Positions 7,827-12,908 of a DNA stretch of 12,908 bases are shown here, one piece after another. Under the pieces are notes generated by a model. It ran no database searches. It saw nothing but the letters and a program-made list of their open reading frames with translations, and had not been told where the DNA came from. Origin of the DNA: an uncultured Gemmatimonadota bacterium (GTDB lineage Bacteria; Gemmatimonadota; Gemmatimonadetes; Gemmatimonadales; Gemmatimonadaceae). The stretch spans positions 1 through 12,908 of the forward strand of contig CAMLEQ010000060.1 in NCBI GenBank assembly GCA_946479015.1. Direction: 5' to 3'. Both the position numbers and the translations under genes were made by a program. The number at the start of each line of letters is the position of its first letter. Positions within the stretch are counted from its first letter, which is position 1.

Positions 7827-8398
7827 AGCCAGTCGGCCAGCTTCCACTGGAGCGCCTTCAAGGCCTTGCCGATCTGGATCTCGACCGTCTTCGGCGCGGT
7901 CCCCATCACGCGCGCGATCTCCGCGTAGCCGAGCCCGTGGTAGCGCCGGAGGACGTACGCCTCGCGGCAGCGCGGGGGCAGCTCGTCGATCGCGCGCGAG
8001 ATGGCGGCTGCGAGCTCGGAGGACGCCAGCTCGTCCTCGGGCGTGGGGAGCGAGCCGTGGAGCGCCGCGCCCGGATTCGGCTGCTCGCGCGCGCGGTCGC
8101 GCCACCCGCGCTCCAGGCGCTCGCGATTGATGCGATTGAGCGCGTGATTGCGAACCGCGGCGGTGAGGTAGCCCCCGATCGAACTCGAGACGTCCCACTG
8201 CTCGCGCTGCTGCCAGACGCGGAACATGACGTCCTGGACCAGCTCCTCGGCGGCGCCGTCGGAGCCCGTCATGCGAGCCGCGATGACGCAGAGCCGCTTG
8301 TAGTGCTGGAGGAAGACTTCCTGGAACGCCGACTCGTCCCCCGCGCGGATGCGGGGGACGAGATCCTGGTCCGGCGTGAGGGGGAGCGGGTCGGTCAT
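7823..8398 (-). CDS. ECF sigma-70 factor, FecI-like / SusCD-associated
   Basis: The 191-aa product is an RNA polymerase extracytoplasmic-function sigma factor, expected to be held by the adjacent FecR and released when the SusC transporter signals. Region 2 spans about 25-93 (FQEVFLQHYKRLCVIAARMTG, AEELVQDVMFRVWQQREQW, then GGYLTAAVRNHALNRINRER). Region 4 spans about 132-185 (AIDELPPRCREAYVLRRYHGLGYAEIARVM followed by the recognition helix TAPKTVEIQIGKALKAL). Linker 100-130 is poorly conserved, as in the family. Length is normal for ECF sigmas. ATG 8398 is chosen because the longer frame would start at a TTG inside the P1 -10 element. That leaves a leader of roughly 110 bases without an obvious Shine-Dalgarno. 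It is the first gene of the operon and is probably autoregulated through P1. Confidence 0.95.
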   Translation of the reverse strand: MTDPLPLTPDQDLVPRIRAGDESAFQEVFLQHYKRLCVIAARMTGSDGAAEELVQDVMFRVWQQREQWDVSSSIGGYLTAAVRNHALNRINRERLERGWRDRAREQPNPGAALHGSLPTPEDELASSELAAAISRAIDELPPRCREAYVLRRYHGLGYAEIARVMGTAPKTVEIQIGKALKALQWKLADWL

Positions 8399-8515
8399 GG
8401 GCGAGACCGGGTGCCGTGATCGGCGCCGCGCGACCGGGTGGACGCGTGGCGGGCGACCGGGAGCGGTTTCCCTCGGGAGCTGCGAGTGGACGTGCCGGGA
8501 TGACGTGGCCCGCCA
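8399..8515 (-). other. Untranslated leader between P1 and the sigma gene
   Basis: These 117 bases separate the P1 promoter motif from the sigma-factor ATG. I see no convincing ORF, riboswitch or ribosome-binding site here. The upstream part of the gene-free stretch (8516-8727) holds P1 and a terminator, each listed separately; 8544-8660 shows nothing I can identify. Confidence 0.45.
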
Positions 8516-8543
8516 TGACAAGCGAGGCGGGCGGGACCCCTAC
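8516..8543 (-). promoter_or_regulatory. Putative ECF sigma promoter P1 (GTAGGGGTC-N10-CGCTTGTCA) before the sigma gene
   Basis: It has the same two 9-base halves and 10-base spacer length as P2 at 7799-7826, located upstream of the sigma-factor gene. Eighteen fixed bases in a set arrangement, found twice and only before the sigma and fecR genes, argue strongly for an autoregulated promoter. The -35-like (GGGGT) and -10-like (TGTC) assignment follows general ECF promoter spacing and is an inference. Confidence 0.7.
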
Positions 8544-8660
8544 GGGGGTGGTGCGGAAGGTTGGAGAAATTCGGCGCCGACGCGCGGGAGCGCAACTCGG
8601 CGTGTGGCCGGCGGGGCGGAGGGCGGGCCACGGAGTCGCGCACTGCTACCGCGACGGCCG

Positions 8661-8700
8661 CCCCGAAAATGAAAAGGGCGCCCGGCGATGCCGGGCGCCC
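8661..8700 (-). terminator. Strong intrinsic terminator downstream of the two-helix membrane protein gene
   Basis: A perfect 11-bp stem (GGGCGCCCGGC at 8676-8686 and its complement at 8690-8700) has a 3-base loop and is followed on the minus strand by TTTTCATTTT. It lies 27 bases after the stop at 8728 and should end that transcript before it reaches P1 and the signalling operon. Confidence 0.85.
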
Positions 8701-8727
8701 GTCGCGTGGTGCGGAAAAGACCCCTCC

Positions 8728-9000
8728 TCAGAGGGTGTCCGAATTCCCGTGATTCCCTTCCGGGCGACGCTCGAGCTCCTCGGGGTCCTTCAGGTCGTTG
8801 AAGTATCCCCACGTCCAGCCGATCACCGGAATGGTGAAGAAGAACCACCACGTCATCGCGCCGTAGAGCGGCATCCCCGGGAACGACACCTCGTACGAGA
8901 GCTTGGTGCCGTTGTACGTGATGAAGAGGAACACGAAGAGCGCGATCGACAGAAGCCAGCAGATCGCCAGCAGCACCCCGTGCCTGCGACGTTGAGCCAT
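8728..9000 (-). CDS. Small two-helix membrane protein of unknown function
   Basis: The 90-aa product starts with a basic MAQRRRH segment, then has membrane helix 1 at about 8-28 (GVLLAICWLLSIALFVFLFI), a short extracytoplasmic loop (TYNGTKLSYEVSFPGMPLYG), helix 2 at about 45-67 rich in Trp and Phe (AMTWWFFFTIPVIGWTWGYF), and an acidic polar tail (LKDPEELERRPEG). By the positive-inside rule both ends should be cytoplasmic. GAGG lies nine bases upstream of the ATG at 9000, and a strong terminator follows the gene, supporting a real monocistronic gene. The first 42 residues of the longer open frame, extending to 9126, are proline- and arginine-rich and are not part of it. I do not recognise the family and infer no function. 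Confidence 0.75.
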   Translation of the reverse strand: MAQRRRHGVLLAICWLLSIALFVFLFITYNGTKLSYEVSFPGMPLYGAMTWWFFFTIPVIGWTWGYFNDLKDPEELERRPEGNHGNSDTL

Positions 9001-9235
9001 TGCGAGAAGCCTCGTGCGATGAATGAAGAAGCGGCCGGCGCGCCCGCTGCGCGCACCGCGAGGGAAGATATCCGGAGCATCGCCCCCGGGCCAGTGTTCC
9101 CTCCCCTCGCCGGTCCTCCGCCGCAAGCGCCGCGCCGCGGAGCGCCGCCATTGCGAAGCGGGCGGCGCGCGGCGAACATGGTCCCGCCCGCGCCCGCGAC
9201 GCGCACCCGCATTCGCACCCGCACCCCGAGGCCAC

Positions 9236-9757
9236 GTGACCTACGCCCACCACTGGGACCGCCCGGCGAGACTGGACGACGACCGCTGGGCCCGAATCCG
9301 TAACGACATCGCCCTCGCGCTCCAGCTCTTCCAGGTCACCGTGCGTGAGCCCGTCTGGCGCGAGGCTGGAGTGGAGCCGGTGTCGCTCTGCGGCCCCGAC
9401 GGCACGGGGGAGCCGGTGGTGGCGCGCGAGCGGATCGCCTTCAACGGAGACGCCTCGCGCAACGGCGCCGGCGAGCCCTTCGACTTCCCGCGCGACGCCA
9501 CCGGCGACGGCGGCACCGGCCGCGTCCACGCCTCCTGCGACACCGCGCTCCTCCCCTACGACATCTGCGTCTGCACCGCGCTCCTCATCGCGAAGTTCCA
9601 TCTCGAGGACGCTTTCATCCTCCGCACCGACGGAGCGGTGGACGAGCTGGGATGGCCGGTGGCGAGGGAAGTGGCGGGGACGGTATTGGGGATCAGGGGG
9701 GAGCTCAGGAATTCGGAGAGGACGGGGATCGAGTGGGGCGTAGGAAGTGGTCGCTAG
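9236..9757 (+). CDS. Conserved protein of unknown function (YAHHWDRP / GTGEP / FNG type)
   Basis: The 173-aa soluble product starts at GTG 9236 with GAGG four bases upstream. It begins TYAHHWDRPARLDDDRWARI, then has CGPDGTGEPVV, IAFNGDAS, FDFPRD and LPYDICVCTALLIAKFHLEDAFILRTDG. This order (aromatic YxHxW start, GTGEP, FNG, then a PYDxxVxAxLLxAKxH segment) matches a widespread bacterial family that I know only as uncharacterised. No signal peptide or membrane helix is seen. Cys51 and the Cys pair around DICVCT are notable. The last residues (GVGSGR then TAG) are encoded partly by the left arm of the 192-bp palindrome, so the natural C-terminus may have been altered. It is divergent from the two-helix membrane protein and convergent with the CtaG gene. 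Confidence 0.8.
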   Translation: MTYAHHWDRPARLDDDRWARIRNDIALALQLFQVTVREPVWREAGVEPVSLCGPDGTGEPVVARERIAFNGDASRNGAGEPFDFPRDATGDGGTGRVHASCDTALLPYDICVCTALLIAKFHLEDAFILRTDGAVDELGWPVAREVAGTVLGIRGELRNSERTGIEWGVGSGR

Positions 9758-9939
9758 ACCACCATGAAACGCGTGTGGCGTGTAGAAGGCGGTCGTAGGC
9801 GAGAGGAGTGAGGGAGAGCGCGTGTAGGGCCGGATGTAGAGAGAGTCCACCTACACACGAACCTACACGCGCAGTACCTACCTCCTCATTCCGTCAGTTC
9901 CCCACACGCCACACGCGTTTCATGGTTTTCTAGCGACCA
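9748..9939. repeat. 192-bp imperfect palindrome (MITE/REP-like or bidirectional terminator)
   Basis: Outer arms of 36 bases (9748-9783 and 9904-9939) are inverted copies with only two mismatches. Inside are further paired segments: GCGCGTGTAGG at 9818-9828 with its complement at 9862-9872, and TGTAG at 9835-9839 with CTACA at 9851-9855. The whole unit could fold into one long cruciform or RNA hairpin. It spans the gap between two convergent genes and contains both stop codons: TAG at 9755-9757 for the plus-strand gene and TGA at 9922-9920 for the minus-strand CtaG gene. I see no transposase, no clear target-site duplication and no T-tract. Confidence 0.85.
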
Positions 9940-10816
9940 GGTCCGCCCCTTCCCACCTCCTACCATCTCCAGCCCTCATCCACTCGACAAAGCACCACCC
10001 CGCCGCCACCAGATACGCCACCCCTGCCGGAATCCACATGATCATCCCCGCGAGCTGCTGATCCTCGAGCGGGGTGAGTCCCCACGCCAGCGCCGCGGTC
10101 TCCTGTACCGGGTACCACGGCGTCCGCGCGAACGCGAGGATGGCGCCGAGCGCCGCGCTCTGCATGCCGGCAGCGGTCACGTACAGGACCGCGGCACCCC
10201 ACCCCAACCGTCGCCGCCCGACGGGGTGCAGCACCACCCACCAGAACAGCACGGCCGTGCCGAGGAAGCTCGCGTGCTCGAGCGCATGCACCACATCGCT
10301 CTCGAGCGCGGCCTGATACGGGAGCGGAAGGTGCCAGAGCCAGAGCGCCGCCACGTGCGCTCCCCACACCACCATCGGCTCCCCCGCGGCGTGCGCGACG
10401 GCGCGGAGCGCGCGTGAGCGCTTCCACCACCGCCCCATCGTGCGCCGCGCGCCGGCGGGGAACGCCCAGAGCGCGGGGAGGAGCGGGGCGCCGAGCACGA
10501 GCAGCGGCGCCGCCACGACGATGAGCACGAGGTGCTGCACCATGTGCGCGGCGAAGAGCGCATCCCCCGCCGCGTCGAGCGGGGAGAGGAGCGCGGCGGC
10601 CACCGCCGCGAGCCCGGAGCCCCAGCACCACCGCCGCCAGCGTGGCACGCCGCGCCGCCCGCCGGCGTGCGCGCGCAGCCGGCGCGCCCCCACGGCGTAC
10701 ACGGCCGCACCGGCCGCAAGCGCGACGATGGTCACCGGCTCGAAGCGCCACGTCCGCCAGAGGTCGTGCGGCGCCGCTGGGAGCCCGGCGTGCAGGAGCA
10801 TCGGCGCGATCAGCAT
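9920..10816 (-). CDS. ctaG: CtaG-type (caa3) cytochrome c oxidase assembly membrane protein
   Basis: The 298-aa product is a polytopic membrane protein, with about seven hydrophobic segments, of the caa3_CtaG family. Members support copper insertion into or assembly of haem-copper cytochrome c oxidase. Landmarks are SPLDAAGDALFAAHMVQHLVLIV (His91, Gln94, His95), ALWLWHLPLPYQAAL (His162), VVHALEHASFLGTAVLFWW (His177, His181) and PLEDQQLAGMIMWIPAGVAYLV near the C-terminus. Length is normal. The final residues (LVARKP then TGA) come from the right arm of the 192-bp palindrome. The start at ATG 10816 is the first in frame; GAGGAG occurs 12 bases upstream, rather far, so Met6 is possible. No oxidase subunit genes are in the window, so it stands alone here. 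It is divergent from the MarR gene. Confidence 0.88.
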   Translation of the reverse strand: MLIAPMLLHAGLPAAPHDLWRTWRFEPVTIVALAAGAAVYAVGARRLRAHAGGRRGVPRWRRWCWGSGLAAVAAALLSPLDAAGDALFAAHMVQHLVLIVVAAPLLVLGAPLLPALWAFPAGARRTMGRWWKRSRALRAVAHAAGEPMVVWGAHVAALWLWHLPLPYQAALESDVVHALEHASFLGTAVLFWWVVLHPVGRRRLGWGAAVLYVTAAGMQSAALGAILAFARTPWYPVQETAALAWGLTPLEDQQLAGMIMWIPAGVAYLVAAGWCFVEWMRAGDGRRWEGADLVARKP

Positions 10817-10856
10817 GCGTCGCGCCCGCTCCTCACGGGAGATCGCTCGCGCGTCG

Positions 10857-10884
10857 TTGCCATCGGCCCGCCCCTCTGCATATT
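10857..10884 (+). promoter_or_regulatory. Candidate sigma-70 promoter for the MarR-family gene
   Basis: TTGCCA (5 of 6 to the -35 consensus) is followed after 16 bases by CATATT (4 of 6 to -10), in the 116-base divergent gap and about 49 bases before the ATG. It is one of the few AT-containing patches in this region. It also lies just upstream of the ctaG start, so a MarR operator here could control both genes. Confidence 0.4.
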
Positions 10885-10932
10885 CCGTTCGGACCTCAAT
10901 GCACCCGGAATTCTTCCCGACTCCCGCAATCC

Positions 10933-11580
10933 ATGGCGACCAACAACACGCGGCGCGCGAGCGCGAAGCATGCCACGCGTGACCCCAAGGAGCTGACGAC
11001 GGCCCTCGACGGCATCCGCCGCATCGTGCAGGCGCTGCGCATCTCGGCGCGCGCCGCCGAGCGGCGGCTCGGGATCAGCGGCGCGCAGCTCTTCGTGCTG
11101 CACACGCTCGCCGAGGCGCCGGCGGACTCGCTCAACGACCTCGCCGCGCGCACCTTCACCCACCAGAGCTCCGTGTCCGTGGTGGTGGAGCGGCTCGTGA
11201 AGCGGAAGCTCGTCTCGCGCACGCGCTCCACCACCGACGCCCGCCGGGTGGTGCTCGAGCTCACCCCCGCCGGCCGGCAACTGCTCCGTACCTCTCCGGA
11301 GGTGGCACAGATCCGCCTGATCGGCGCGCTGCGCGCGCTCCCCATCCGCGACTGTCGCTATCTCTCGCGCATCCTCCACGGGATCGTGCGCGACATGGGG
11401 ATGAACGACATCCCGACCATGCTCTTCGAGGAGCAGCACCACGGGAAGGCGGGGTCCGCGTCGCGGACCACCGCGACGCGCACCACCGCGACGCGGGCCG
11501 CGGCGACGCGGACCGCCGCACGCTCCGCGTCACGGCCGCGTCAGGCCCGCGCCCGCGCGGAGGGGCGCAAGACGAAGTAG
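10933..11580 (+). CDS. MarR-family transcriptional regulator with a repetitive basic C-terminal tail
   Basis: The 215-aa product is a winged-helix DNA-binding regulator. A helical N-terminal dimerisation segment (about 20-45) is followed by the winged HTH: ISGAQLFVLHTLAEAP, SLNDLAARTFTHQSSVSVVVERLVKRKLVSRTRSTTDARRVVLELTPAGRQLL (about 48-118), and C-terminal helices to about 165. Residues 170-215 are unusual: lysine-, arginine-, alanine- and threonine-rich and built from five-residue repeats of the RTTAT type. Such tails usually add non-specific DNA binding, but this is an inference. The ATG at 10933 is chosen because the frame upstream shows no domain homology; no good Shine-Dalgarno is visible. 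It is divergent from ctaG. Effector and targets are unknown. Confidence 0.88.
   Translation: MATNNTRRASAKHATRDPKELTTALDGIRRIVQALRISARAAERRLGISGAQLFVLHTLAEAPADSLNDLAARTFTHQSSVSVVVERLVKRKLVSRTRSTTDARRVVLELTPAGRQLLRTSPEVAQIRLIGALRALPIRDCRYLSRILHGIVRDMGMNDIPTMLFEEQHHGKAGSASRTTATRTTATRAAATRTAARSASRPRQARARAEGRKTK
11464..11523 (+). repeat. 15-bp in-frame tandem repeat in the MarR tail (four units)
   Basis: Four consecutive 15-base units of the form CGx-xCC-xCC-GCG-ACG encode RTTAT, RTTAT, RAAAT and RTAAR (residues 178-197). The first two protein units are identical and the last two diverge. The period is a multiple of three, so copy-number change would lengthen or shorten the tail without breaking the frame. 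Confidence 0.8.
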
Positions 11581-11584
11581 ACCT

Positions 11585-11633
11585 CCCGCGAACCGGCGCC
11601 GCGCTGGAGCGCGCGGCGTGCTACGGTCGCGGG
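11585..11633. terminator. Candidate bidirectional terminator hairpin between convergent genes
   Basis: In the 40-base gap between the MarR stop and the stop of the small lipoprotein there is an 8-bp perfect stem (CGCCGCGC at 11597-11604 with GCGCGGCG at 11611-11618, 6-base loop), enclosed by a 7-bp outer pair (CCCGCGA at 11585-11591 with TCGCGGG at 11627-11633). There is no T-run on either side, so intrinsic termination is uncertain. Confidence 0.4.
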
Positions 11634-11962
11634 TGGCGCCGCGACTTCGCGCTCGTGTCGCGCGGGAGCGCCGGAGTCTCCGCCGCGCTCCCGGTGTCGT
11701 GCCCGCGGCCGAGCGAGTCGCCGGAGATCCCCGGCCGCCCCGTCCGCCCCGCCACTCCCGATCCGCTGTCGGGGACGTTGGGGGTCGCCGAGAGATCGGG
11801 GTGCCCCTGCCCCGATGGTGATGCCCCCTGCCCGGTGTCGGTCGGGTTCGCCTTTCCGCCGCCCTTCGGGCTGCACGCCCCCACCGCGGCCGCGGCGGCG
11901 AGCGCGACGACCGCGACGCGCCAGGAGGCGCGCCGCGGCGCTGCGTTGTACATCCGTGTCAT
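11621..11962 (-). CDS. Small low-complexity lipoprotein of unknown function
   Basis: The 113-aa product has a basic N-terminus (MTRMYNAAPRRASWR), a hydrophobic core VAVVALAAAAA and lipobox VGAC with Cys30, then a Gly-, Ser-, Pro-, Asp- and Thr-rich tail with no predicted fold. GGTGA lies five bases before the ATG at 11962; ATG 11953 is an alternative that keeps the lipobox. It starts 21 bases after the DUF4142 gene on the same strand, so the two are probably cotranscribed. The mature part resembles the disordered linker after the lipobox of its neighbour (Gly/Thr/Asp/Ser content), so it may be a bare envelope linker protein. No family is recognised, and the possibility that it is not expressed remains. 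Confidence 0.6.
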   Translation of the reverse strand: MTRMYNAAPRRASWRVAVVALAAAAAVGACSPKGGGKANPTDTGQGASPSGQGHPDLSATPNVPDSGSGVAGRTGRPGISGDSLGRGHDTGSAAETPALPRDTSAKSRRHPRP

Positions 11963-11983
11963 GATCTCACCAGCGAACCCCGG

Positions 11984-12646
11984 TCACGACTGGAGCCGGT
12001 GGTCCTTGATGTCCTTCGCGCTGTTCAGGTGCGACTGCACCTTCGGCAGCGCCTGCTGCATCAGGTTCTTCAGTTGCGCGTTCTGCGTCTTCCCGATCAG
12101 ATCGTTCAGCTTGTCCGCCACCTTCTGGTGGTCGTCGATCTGCTTCTCGATGTAATCCTCGTCGAAGTCCTTCCCGGCCTTCTTCCCGCCGAGGTCCTTC
12201 AGCTCGTCCTGGCTGCGGCTGGCGACATCCTTCACGTCGCCCTGTGTGGCGGTCGCCGGGTTGATGTTCAGCTTCTTCGCGAGCGCGTCACCCTCGTGCA
12301 GCATCTTGGTGTGATCGGTGACCATGCGCCGCGCGAACGACTTCACGGCGGGGTTGGTCGCTTTCTTCTCGGCGAGCTTCCCCTCGTCGATCTCCCCCTG
12401 GTTGGCCGCGGAGAGGTACGCGACGATGTCGGCGTCCGTCCAGCCGGCCATCTTCGTCGTGTCCGCCGCCACCGCGCCGCCGGACGCGGAAGTGTCGAGC
12501 GGCGTGGGGTTCGCGGCCGCCGCGCCCGTGGCGGTGGTGTCGCCGCGGGACGCCATCCGATTGTTGGACTTGTTGCACGCGCCCAGCGTGGCACACACCG
12601 CCACCGCCATCGCCACGCTCGCGTATCTCGAAACGTTCGTGTGCAT
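11984..12646 (-). CDS. DUF4142-family lipoprotein
   Basis: The 220-aa product has a lipoprotein signal (VSRYASVAMAVAVCATLGAC, Cys24) and a flexible Ala/Thr/Asp-rich linker to about residue 66. A helical DUF4142 domain spans about 70-215: ADIVAYLSAANQGEIDEGKLAEKKA, VKSFARRMVTDHTKMLHEGDALAKKL, then YIEKQIDDHQKVADKLNDLIG and LKNLMQQALPKVQSHLNSAKDI. The His residues at 112, 117, 173 and 206 sit at the positions usual for this ferritin-like four-helix family. DUF4142 proteins are common periplasmic or outer-membrane lipoproteins, often linked to stress responses, but their biochemical role is not established. ATG 12646 is fixed by GGAGGAG just upstream. It is likely the first gene of a two-gene unit with the small lipoprotein. 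Confidence 0.9.
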   Translation of the reverse strand: MHTNVSRYASVAMAVAVCATLGACNKSNNRMASRGDTTATGAAAANPTPLDTSASGGAVAADTTKMAGWTDADIVAYLSAANQGEIDEGKLAEKKATNPAVKSFARRMVTDHTKMLHEGDALAKKLNINPATATQGDVKDVASRSQDELKDLGGKKAGKDFDEDYIEKQIDDHQKVADKLNDLIGKTQNAQLKNLMQQALPKVQSHLNSAKDIKDHRLQS

Positions 12647-12648
12647 AG

Positions 12649-12655
12649 CTCCTCC
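12649..12655 (-). promoter_or_regulatory. Strong Shine-Dalgarno GGAGGAG for the DUF4142 gene
   Basis: The best ribosome-binding site in the window. Its GGAGG core is four bases from the ATG at 12646, which rules out the 22-residue longer frame starting at 12712. Confidence 0.8.
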
Positions 12656-12780
12656 GGGTAAGGTGCGCGCTCGCCCCCTTGGCGCGCGCGACCGTCTCCG
12701 CAGGTAAGGCAAGAACCGTACGGATTCGGCGAGGGGGCGCGGAGAATCGCGGTGGAGGCGAGCCCGGCAGGACTCCGCGC

Positions 12781-12896
12781 GGGCTCCTCGGCCGTGGCGA
12801 GTTCCGCTCGGGCTCCTCGGCCGGGGCGAGTTCCGCTCGGGCTCCTCGACCGTGGCGAGTTCCGCTCGGGCTCCTCGACCGTGGCGGCGCTCGGGC
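12781..12896. repeat. 29-bp direct tandem repeat, about 3.7 units plus a degenerate leading unit
   Basis: Units starting GGGCTCCTCG begin at 12781, 12810, 12839 and 12868, exactly 29 bases apart. The first three units differ only by G/A and T/G changes around CTCGRCCGKGG, and the fourth diverges after about 19 bases. A partly matching copy precedes it (GACTCCGCGCGGGCTCC). There are no spacers, and 29 is not a multiple of three, so it is neither a CRISPR nor an in-frame protein repeat. It lies more than 130 bases upstream of the DUF4142 start. Confidence 0.85.
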
Positions 12897-12908
12897 GCTC
12901 TGGTTGGG

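Noticed and set aside
7754..8521. Longer starts for fecR (7804) and the sigma factor (8521)
   Set aside because: Both would start at the TTG inside the -10 half of the duplicated promoter motif, and the added residues have no family similarity.
8516..8543. The duplicated motif as a recombination or attachment site pair
   Set aside because: The two copies flank the sigma gene, but their shared bases are split by a constant 10-base unrelated spacer and match ECF promoter spacing, which fits a promoter better than an att site or insertion duplication.
8540..9850. Long minus-strand frame spanning the two-helix gene and the unknown plus-strand gene
   Set aside because: It crosses a strong terminator and lies antisense to a gene with family motifs and a ribosome-binding site; its product is low-complexity.
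12781..12896. 29-bp repeats as a CRISPR array
   Set aside because: The units are directly adjacent with no spacers, and no cas genes are present in the window.

Overview
The window is very GC-rich and gene-dense. It joins Bacteroidota-style machinery (SusC/RagA TonB-dependent transporter, SusD/RagB lipoprotein, FecR anti-sigma, FecI-like ECF sigma) to many GC-rich lipoproteins with Ig-like, cupredoxin-like or DUF4142 domains. That mix points to Gemmatimonadota (Gemmatimonadetes) rather than Bacteroidota, which are mostly far lower in GC. The assignment is an inference from gene content and composition. No rRNA or tRNA was seen.

Left two-thirds (1-8543, all minus strand, read right to left): a complete cell-surface-signalling transport operon. 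Its order is ECF sigma factor (8398-7823), FecR-type anti-sigma (7753-6659), SusC with an N-terminal STN signalling domain (6662-3165), SusD lipoprotein (3123-1663), a lipoprotein with an Ig-like domain and a C-terminal cupredoxin-like domain (1649-483), and a Tat-exported TldD/PmbA-type metalloprotease homologue cut by the window edge (418-1). FecR and SusC overlap by ATGA, and the Shine-Dalgarno of the Ig lipoprotein abuts the SusD stop. A two-part motif, GTAGGGGTC-N10-CGCTTGTCA, occurs twice with both 9-base halves identical: upstream of the sigma gene, and at the sigma stop codon upstream of fecR. I read both as promoters recognised by the sigma factor itself, giving positive feedback plus a second entry point for fecR-susCD. 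A strong terminator (8661-8700) separates the operon from the gene upstream. In the model, substrate binding to SusCD is relayed by the STN domain to FecR, which frees the sigma factor. The TldD homologue suggests that peptides are a possible substrate class.

Middle (8728-9939): a 90-aa two-helix membrane protein (minus), a divergent conserved protein of unknown function (plus), and a 192-bp imperfect palindrome (9748-9939) lying between two convergent genes and supplying the stop codons of both. It looks like a MITE/REP-type dispersed element or a structured bidirectional terminator.

Right part (9920-12908): a CtaG-type cytochrome c oxidase assembly membrane protein (minus), a divergent MarR-family regulator with a basic tail built from a 15-bp repeat (plus), then a minus-strand pair made of a DUF4142 lipoprotein followed by a small low-complexity lipoprotein. 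Upstream of that pair, at the window end, is a 29-bp tandem repeat. Start codons are mostly inferred from signal peptides, overlaps and promoter position, because only a few genes have clear Shine-Dalgarno sequences.
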